DNA from: Agrilactobacillus yilanensis
GTDB lineage: Bacteria > Bacillota > Bacilli > Lactobacillales > Lactobacillaceae
DNA: 64,000 nucleotides
Reading direction: 5' to 3'
Assembly: GCF_003946725.1 (NCBI RefSeq)
Contig: NZ_RHOY01000004.1
Coordinates: 1 to 64,000 of the forward strand
Made by a program: the position numbers and the translations under genes. Under the pieces are notes generated by a model that saw nothing but the letters and a program-made list of their open reading frames with translations, did no database searches and was not told the DNA's origin. Shown here one piece after another: positions 59,098 through 64,000 of this stretch; position 1 is the first letter of the stretch, and each line of letters begins with the position of its first letter.

Positions 59098-61449
59098 ATG
59101 ACTACTTCTACCACAACCAATGATCGGCCAGCTTTTGAAACCACCCGCACGAACACCCACTTAGAAACGATGAAGGCTAATCTATTCCGTCAGAAACGTC
59201 AAATTTCACTAGAACGGGCTAAACTTTACACTCAAAGTTACCAGCAAACCATCGGTGAACCAACCATTATTCGGCGGGCCAAGGCGACGGCAGCTATTTT
59301 AGATCACGTTGCCATCAGTATCCGGCCAGATGAACGGCTTGTTGGTAACCGTACCATCCGGCCCCGCAGCGGTATTTTATCCCCTGAAATGGATCCTTAC
59401 TGGATCATGTCCGAAATAGATACTATTGACCACCGGCCACAAGATCAATTTGAATTCACCCCTGAAGATAAAATTTATTATCAAGAGGTCCTACTGCCTT
59501 ATTGGTCAGGACATTCCATGAAAGATTTTATCAATGCCCAAATTACGCCGGATGTTCAACAAGCTCAAAAAGATTTAGTCATTAAATTAAATCAAACAGA
59601 TAAAGGTCAAGGCCATATTATTATGGATTTCGAACAGATCCTCCAACACGGTTTAGGCTACTTTAAGCAGCAGTTAACCGAAAAAATAGCCCAGCAACCA
59701 ATGAATGATTTTTTTAAAGCTGCCAAAATTGTTTTTGAAGCAGTTACCCGTCACTTTGACCGCTATGCTGATTTAGCCGCACGCTTAGCCCAGGCCGAAA
59801 CTACCCCCAGCTATCGCCAAATTGAGTTGACCGAAATGGCCGCCATGTGCCGCCGTTTACGGACAGCTAAACCGACCACTTTTTATGAAGCTTTACAATT
59901 ATTATGGTTGGTGAGTATTGCGGCACAATATGAATCCAATGCTTCTTCTTTATCATTAGGCCGCATGGATCAATACTTATATCCTTTTTATCAAACGTCT
60001 AAAGCGCAAGGTACTTCTGATGAATTTATTCGCGAAATCTTAGGTGATTTTTATTTAAAAACCAATGATGTTGTTTTACTGCGCAGTGCTGAAAGCGCTA
60101 AATGTTTTGCGGGCTTCCCCACTGGCTACACAGTCGCTTTAGGGGGATACGATAAATATGGCCAATATGCCGTCAATCCCCTTTCTTATGAAATGCTAGA
60201 TCTATATGAAGCAATTCAATTACCTCAGCCCAATTTATCAGTGCGGATTAATGCCCAAATCCCCCGGCGTTTTTTAAATAAAACATGTGAAACTATCCGT
60301 TTAGGCACCGGCATCCCGATGCTATTCAACGATGAAGTCTGTGTCCCCGGCTTTTTAAGTAAAGGCGTTACTTTAGATGATGCCCGGGATTATGCCGTCG
60401 TGGGCTGTGTTGAAACAACCATCCCTGGGAAAACTTACGGGTTGCATGATATTGCGTTGTTCAACTTATTACGGATCTTTGAATTAACCTTGGCTGCACT
60501 AAAAGACGTCCCGGAAGTGACCTATGACTTGCTGCGGCAGACACTTTTAGCTAACATTGATCATTATGTGGCCATTGTCACAAAAGGTTCTGATATTGTG
60601 GATTTAGGCCACCGTACATTTGCACCAACACCTTTTTTATCCACTTTGATTTCAGATTGTCTCGCCAATGGCCAAGATGTTACGGCTGGTGGCGCCCGCT
60701 ATAATTTTTCTGGCATCCAAGGCATTGGTGAACCTAATTTGGCAGACGCCTTGTATGCCGTGAATCAGTTAGTTTTTGTAAATCATGAAATGACCTTTAA
60801 AGCGCTAGTTCAACAACTCGATCATAATTTTGCCGGCAGTGACGGTGAAGCTTTACGGCAACACTTGATCCATGATTTTGATAAATATGGTAATGACAAC
60901 GCCGAACTGGATTTGGAGTGTGCCAAAATTTTTCGGCATTTTGCCTTAGAGCTAGATAAGTACAAGAACATTCGTGGTGGCGCTTTTAACGCCGGTGCTT
61001 ATACCGTTTCAGCCCATATTCCTTTAGGTCATGACGTTGGCGCCACACCAGACGGCCGCAAAGCGCATGACCAGCTGGCTGACGGCGGTCTATCCCCAAT
61101 GGTTGGTCGTGATCACTTAGGCCCTACTGCCGTTTTAAAATCCGTCAGTAAAATTGACAACACCTTAGCTGTCAACGGCAGCTTACTAAACTTAAAATTC
61201 TCACCGGATACTTTAAAAGGCGACGCAGGCATTCGCAAATTTGCGGACTTCTTACTTGCTTTTACGCAACTCAAAATCCGCCACGTCCAGTTTAACATCC
61301 AATCTAAAGCAACTTTATTAGACGCCCAAAAACATCCCGAAAACTACGCCGGATTAGTTGTCCGAGTGGCTGGCTACAGTGCCTTTTTTGTCGATTTAAA
61401 TAAACAAATTCAAGACGATATTATTGCCCGGGCAGAACATCGTCTGTAA
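59098..61449 (+). CDS. Glycyl radical enzyme, dehydratase/lyase class (YbiW/PflD-like)
   Basis: A 783-residue enzyme of the PFL superfamily. The active-site C437 lies in VVGCVETT with E439 two residues later: the C-x-E signature of the dehydratase/lyase branch, not pyruvate formate-lyase (CC). The radical site is G759 in VRVAGYSAFF. ESNASSLSLGRMDQYLYPFY (residues 279-298), the GC(V/I)ET motif and the C-terminal DDIIAR-EH-L resemble E. coli YbiW more than glycerol or choline lyases. Its activase gene follows 14 nt downstream. With the FSA-like aldolase nearby, a substrate such as 1,5-anhydroglucitol 6-phosphate (reported for YbiW types, from memory) is a candidate. Confidence 0.88.
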   Translation: MTTSTTTNDRPAFETTRTNTHLETMKANLFRQKRQISLERAKLYTQSYQQTIGEPTIIRRAKATAAILDHVAISIRPDERLVGNRTIRPRSGILSPEMDPYWIMSEIDTIDHRPQDQFEFTPEDKIYYQEVLLPYWSGHSMKDFINAQITPDVQQAQKDLVIKLNQTDKGQGHIIMDFEQILQHGLGYFKQQLTEKIAQQPMNDFFKAAKIVFEAVTRHFDRYADLAARLAQAETTPSYRQIELTEMAAMCRRLRTAKPTTFYEALQLLWLVSIAAQYESNASSLSLGRMDQYLYPFYQTSKAQGTSDEFIREILGDFYLKTNDVVLLRSAESAKCFAGFPTGYTVALGGYDKYGQYAVNPLSYEMLDLYEAIQLPQPNLSVRINAQIPRRFLNKTCETIRLGTGIPMLFNDEVCVPGFLSKGVTLDDARDYAVVGCVETTIPGKTYGLHDIALFNLLRIFELTLAALKDVPEVTYDLLRQTLLANIDHYVAIVTKGSDIVDLGHRTFAPTPFLSTLISDCLANGQDVTAGGARYNFSGIQGIGEPNLADALYAVNQLVFVNHEMTFKALVQQLDHNFAGSDGEALRQHLIHDFDKYGNDNAELDLECAKIFRHFALELDKYKNIRGGAFNAGAYTVSAHIPLGHDVGATPDGRKAHDQLADGGLSPMVGRDHLGPTAVLKSVSKIDNTLAVNGSLLNLKFSPDTLKGDAGIRKFADFLLAFTQLKIRHVQFNIQSKATLLDAQKHPENYAGLVVRVAGYSAFFVDLNKQIQDDIIARAEHRL

Positions 61450-61463
61450 GGAGGTAGGTACCG

Positions 61464-62246
61464 ATGGAACGCGGTTTAATTTTTAACATCCAGCGCTATG
61501 CCGTCCATGATGGCAGCGGTATACGCACCGTCGTCTTTTTACAAGGCTGTCCGCTGCATTGCCTTTGGTGCAGTAATCCTGAATCTCAAGGCGCCGTTAA
61601 ACCGGTAACTTGGTACAAAAACGGCCAAGCCAAAACTGTGGGGCAATGGTATACCTTGGATGCCGTACTGGCAGAAATTGAAAAGGATGAAATCTTTTAT
61701 CAAACTTCTGGCGGCGGCATCACTTTATCCGGCGGTGAATGCCTTGTCCAAGCCGACTTCTCAGCCGCTTTGTTACGCGCCGTTAAAAGCTTAGGTATTC
61801 CTACCGCCATCGAAACCACCGGGGCGTTACCGATAACGGCCATCAACAAAGTTTTGCCTTATACCGATGAAGTTTTATTTGATCTGAAAATCATGGCCCA
61901 ACCCCTAGCTAAACAAGTCATTGGTGATAATGTTGCCTTTGTAAAAGCCAGCTTTGAAGCTGCCCTGCAGGCAAGTGAAACCACCGTTATTCCAAGAATT
62001 CCGCTAATTCCCGGTTATACGGCACAGATGGATAACTTACACCAAATTATCGACTACTTGCATCAGTGTGGGGTTAAAAAAGTACATCTGCTGCCTTTTC
62101 ATCAATATGGCAGTCAAAAATATCATGACTTAAACCGAGCCTATGCCTTGGAAAAAACACCTTTACTCACTTCTGAAGCAATCACTCAAATCCATGATCT
62201 ATTTACCGCTGAAAACATTGATGCTGTGGTTTATGGCCTAGATTAA
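61464..62246 (+). CDS. Glycyl radical enzyme activase (radical SAM)
   Basis: A 260-residue radical SAM enzyme that installs the glycyl radical on the 783-residue partner using S-adenosylmethionine. GCPLHCLWC holds the cluster cysteines C29, C33 and C36, and LSGGECLVQ (89-96 region) the SAM-binding GGE. Activases of dehydratase-type enzymes usually carry an inserted two-cluster ferredoxin domain; here the segment after NPESQ has no cysteines, so this is a short form like PFL activase. GGAGGTAGGTACCG precedes the ATG. Confidence 0.92.
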   Translation: MERGLIFNIQRYAVHDGSGIRTVVFLQGCPLHCLWCSNPESQGAVKPVTWYKNGQAKTVGQWYTLDAVLAEIEKDEIFYQTSGGGITLSGGECLVQADFSAALLRAVKSLGIPTAIETTGALPITAINKVLPYTDEVLFDLKIMAQPLAKQVIGDNVAFVKASFEAALQASETTVIPRIPLIPGYTAQMDNLHQIIDYLHQCGVKKVHLLPFHQYGSQKYHDLNRAYALEKTPLLTSEAITQIHDLFTAENIDAVVYGLD

Positions 62247-62284
62247 ATTCGTCTTATAAATAGAGTTGTTTTATAACATTTTGT

Positions 62285-62315
62285 TCACAATTCAGTCACA
62301 AATAATCGGTATTCT
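62285..62315 (+). promoter_or_regulatory. sRNA-4 promoter with 11-nt direct repeats
   Basis: TCACAATTCAG and TCACAAATAAT (62285-62306) are followed by TATTCT (62310-62315), 6 nt before ATCAAG. Confidence 0.7.
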
Positions 62316-62321
62316 ATAAAC

Positions 62322-62447
62322 ATCAAGTAAAGCATTACTTCCTCCCAAAAATTAACGTCTTACTTGATAACCCTAAATAGAATATAAAAATTTTTCATTT
62401 TCTTCCTCCCATTTAGTACACGTCCCCCAAGCGTGTACTATTTTTTT
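62322..62447 (+). ncRNA. Multicopy small RNA, copy 4
   Basis: About 126 nt. ATCAAGTAA (62322-62330) pairs with TTACTTGAT (62360-62368); CTTCCTCCC at 62338-62346 and 62402-62410. The terminator stem is AGTACACG/CGTGTACT (62415-62439), where both strands differ from the other copies (GCACACG/CGTGTGC) so that pairing is kept. The loop TCCCCCAAG is unchanged and seven T follow. Confidence 0.78.
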
Positions 62448-62549
62448 GTCTAATATTAAAATGAGAGAATTATGAATTTTCTCTTATTATTTGCTGTAAT
62501 TTCCCCAGAAATAGTGGTAAATTAAATAAGTTGATTATTGGAGGTTTTT

Positions 62550-64000
62550 ATGGAAAAAAAGACAGCACCTAAAATTAATTTATTTCACCTTGTCATGCTG
62601 GGATTAGGTTCTTTAATCGGTTCTGGCTGGCTGTTTGGTTCATGGGAAGCTGCACGTATTGCCGGCCCCGGCGCTATCATTTCTTGGATTATTGGGGCCC
62701 TCATTATTGGAACCATTGCTTATAACTATGTAGAACTAGGGACAATGTTTCCAGAATCCGGCGGGATGAGTAAATTTGCGCAATATACCCATGGCCCCCT
62801 ATTAGGTTTTGTCGCAGCCTGGGCCAACTGGATTTCTTTAATTACAATCATCCCGATTGAAGCCGTCGCTGCCGTACAATACATGAGTTCTTGGCCATGG
62901 CATTGGGCCAATTTCACCCATCAATTCTTAAAAAATGGGACCATCACCAATACCGGCTTAATAATCGTTTTCTTATTTATTTTGATTTTTACATTACTGA
63001 ACTACTGGTCCGTAGCGCTGCTGACCCATTTTACAAGTTTAATCTCCATTTTTAAAATCGCAGTCCCACTACTAACGATCATTTTACTGTTGTGGGCCAG
63101 TTTTCATCCTACAAATTACGGCACAACCGCCGCACAATTTTTCCCTTATGGCACCGCACCTGTTTTTGCGGCCACCTCTGTTTCTGGTATTATCTTTTCT
63201 TTTGATGCTTTCCAAACCGTCATTAACATGGGACAAGAAATTGAACATCCAGAAAAAAATATCGGCCGAGGTATTGCCATTTCTTTAGGCATTAGTGCGT
63301 TTATTTATATCATTTTACAAAGTACTTACATTACCGCCATTAGCCCCAATTTATTAGCCAGTCACGGTTGGCATGGTTTGAACTTCAATTCTCCTTTTGC
63401 AGACCTAGCAATTTTATTAGGCCTAAACTGGCTATCAATTCTACTCTACATTGACGCCTCCATCTCCCCATTTGGTACCGGCGTTTCTTTTGTCGCTTCT
63501 ACTAGCCGTGCGCTTTACGCCATGGTGGAAAATAATCACATTCCCCGGTTTGTTGGTAAAATGAATCCTCACTACGGCACCCCAAGACGGGCCATGTTGG
63601 TGAACGCGCTTTTAAGCATGTTGATGGTCTCCATTTTTCGATCTTGGGCTACTTTAGCAACCGTTATCTCCACCGCCACCTTAATAGCCTATCTAACCGG
63701 CCCCACAACCGTTGTTGCCTTACGAAAAATGGCCCCTGATTTTAACCGCCCCATCGCACTAAAACATCTAAAACTCATGGCACCATTAGCCTTCACATTA
63801 GCCTCTTTAGCCACTTATTGGGGCAAATGGCCAACCACCATCGAAGTCATTTTAGTAATTTTATTAGGCCTGCCATTTTACTTGTTTTTTGAAGCCCGCC
63901 TTGGCTGGCAAACATTTAGACAAGATCTAAAAAGCAGCGCCTGGCTCTTTGTCTACCTCATCTTCTTATCCATCATCTCCTTAATTGGTAGCAAACCCTT
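62550..64000 (+). CDS. APC-family amino-acid permease (partial, runs off the window)
   Basis: An open frame of 483 codons begins at ATG 62550 (ATTGGAGG six bases upstream) and has no stop before the window edge. HLVMLGLGSLIGSGWLFGSW at residues 12-31 is the first-helix motif of APC transporters, and about 12 helices follow, including FSFDAFQTVINMGQEIEHPEKNIGRGIA near 220. SRALYAM and YGTPRRAMLVN follow the usual order. It imports or exchanges amino acids or related compounds; specificity is unknown. sRNA-4 lies between this gene and the glycyl radical operon. Confidence 0.88.
   Translation, partial: MEKKTAPKINLFHLVMLGLGSLIGSGWLFGSWEAARIAGPGAIISWIIGALIIGTIAYNYVELGTMFPESGGMSKFAQYTHGPLLGFVAAWANWISLITIIPIEAVAAVQYMSSWPWHWANFTHQFLKNGTITNTGLIIVFLFILIFTLLNYWSVALLTHFTSLISIFKIAVPLLTIILLLWASFHPTNYGTTAAQFFPYGTAPVFAATSVSGIIFSFDAFQTVINMGQEIEHPEKNIGRGIAISLGISAFIYIILQSTYITAISPNLLASHGWHGLNFNSPFADLAILLGLNWLSILLYIDASISPFGTGVSFVASTSRALYAMVENNHIPRFVGKMNPHYGTPRRAMLVNALLSMLMVSIFRSWATLATVISTATLIAYLTGPTTVVALRKMAPDFNRPIALKHLKLMAPLAFTLASLATYWGKWPTTIEVILVILLGLPFYLFFEARLGWQTFRQDLKSSAWLFVYLIFLSIISLIGSKP

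Noticed and set aside
59098-61449. Pyruvate formate-lyase
   Set aside because: The active site is GCVET with a single cysteine and Glu two residues on, not the adjacent cysteine pair of PFL.
46535-62447. Repeated ~120-nt units as a CRISPR array or mobile repeat
   Set aside because: Copies are kilobases apart, each has its own promoter-like repeats and terminator, and no spacers or target duplications are seen; small RNA genes fit better.

Overview
The window is low-GC Firmicutes DNA, most likely from a Lactobacillaceae species. Evidence for this is the ssrA RNA with the tag AKNENNYALAA, the strong GGAGG ribosome sites with occasional TTG and GTG starts, the T-box leaders in front of amino-acid genes, and several typical LAB families (DUF975, GPH sugar transporters, YtrA-type GntR/ABC operon). 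A complete [FeFe]-hydrogenase operon and hydF are unusual for a lactobacillus. They point to an H2-forming relative such as Loigolactobacillus bifermentans, but that species guess is inference only.

Layout. 0-9.7 kb: the end of a membrane gene, proBA, a D-2-hydroxyacid dehydrogenase with an aminotransferase and an amino-acid ABC fusion protein, small membrane proteins, and an EamA exporter. Two members of a large palindromic repeat family lie here (75-184 and about 8665-8776). 9.8-14.5 kb: a tiny promoter-equipped ORF, an Ile-type T-box driving brnQ, a branched-chain leader-peptide attenuator in front of an MFS symporter, and an aldo/keto reductase. 14.6-22.1 kb: one tight seven-gene operon on the minus strand (TM1266-like protein, FecCD permease, ABC ATPase fused to a second TM1266-like domain, two nitrogenase-component-1-like proteins, solute-binding protein, HydF). 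22.2-30.3 kb: AT-rich accessory DNA with a phage-replication-like ORF, gene remnants, and a LacI-controlled set of oxidoreductases (large flavoprotein, Old-Yellow-Enzyme with an Fe-S motif, SDR, membrane protein) with three identical operators. 30.3-30.7 kb: ssrA. 31-40.4 kb: a glycan catabolic operon (GPH transporter, GH38 alpha-mannosidase, ROK kinase, GH78 alpha-rhamnosidase) with a divergent AraC regulator. 40.5-46.4 kb: an XRE regulator, the hydrogenase operon (GltD-like NAD(P)H subunit, HydA, ECF-S-like membrane protein) and a divergent PAS protein. 46.5-48.6 kb: YtrA-type GntR/ABC operon. 48.7-55.7 kb: two Met T-box units, one for a MetE-like methyltransferase and one for an ABC uptake operon with GNAT, glutathione-transferase-like and MmgE/PrpD enzymes that resembles the Bacillus yxe operon. 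56.1-64 kb: fructose-6-phosphate-aldolase-like enzyme, SorC and DeoR regulators, a glycyl radical enzyme with its activase, and the start of an APC permease that runs off the window.

Two observations stand out. First, four copies of a ~120-nt small-RNA gene (46535, 55901, 58038, 62322) share an exact promoter geometry (two 11-nt direct repeats, fixed -10 distance), a 5' hairpin, two unpaired CTTCCTCCC anti-Shine-Dalgarno motifs and a terminator hairpin with a compensatory base change; this looks like a multicopy regulatory RNA family under one response regulator. Second, hydF is the last gene of an operon otherwise made of a metal-complex ABC importer and a NifDK-like pair without NifH. The operon shares a promoter-region sequence with the hydrogenase operon 24 kb away, suggesting an undescribed accessory pathway for [FeFe]-hydrogenase or its metal supply.
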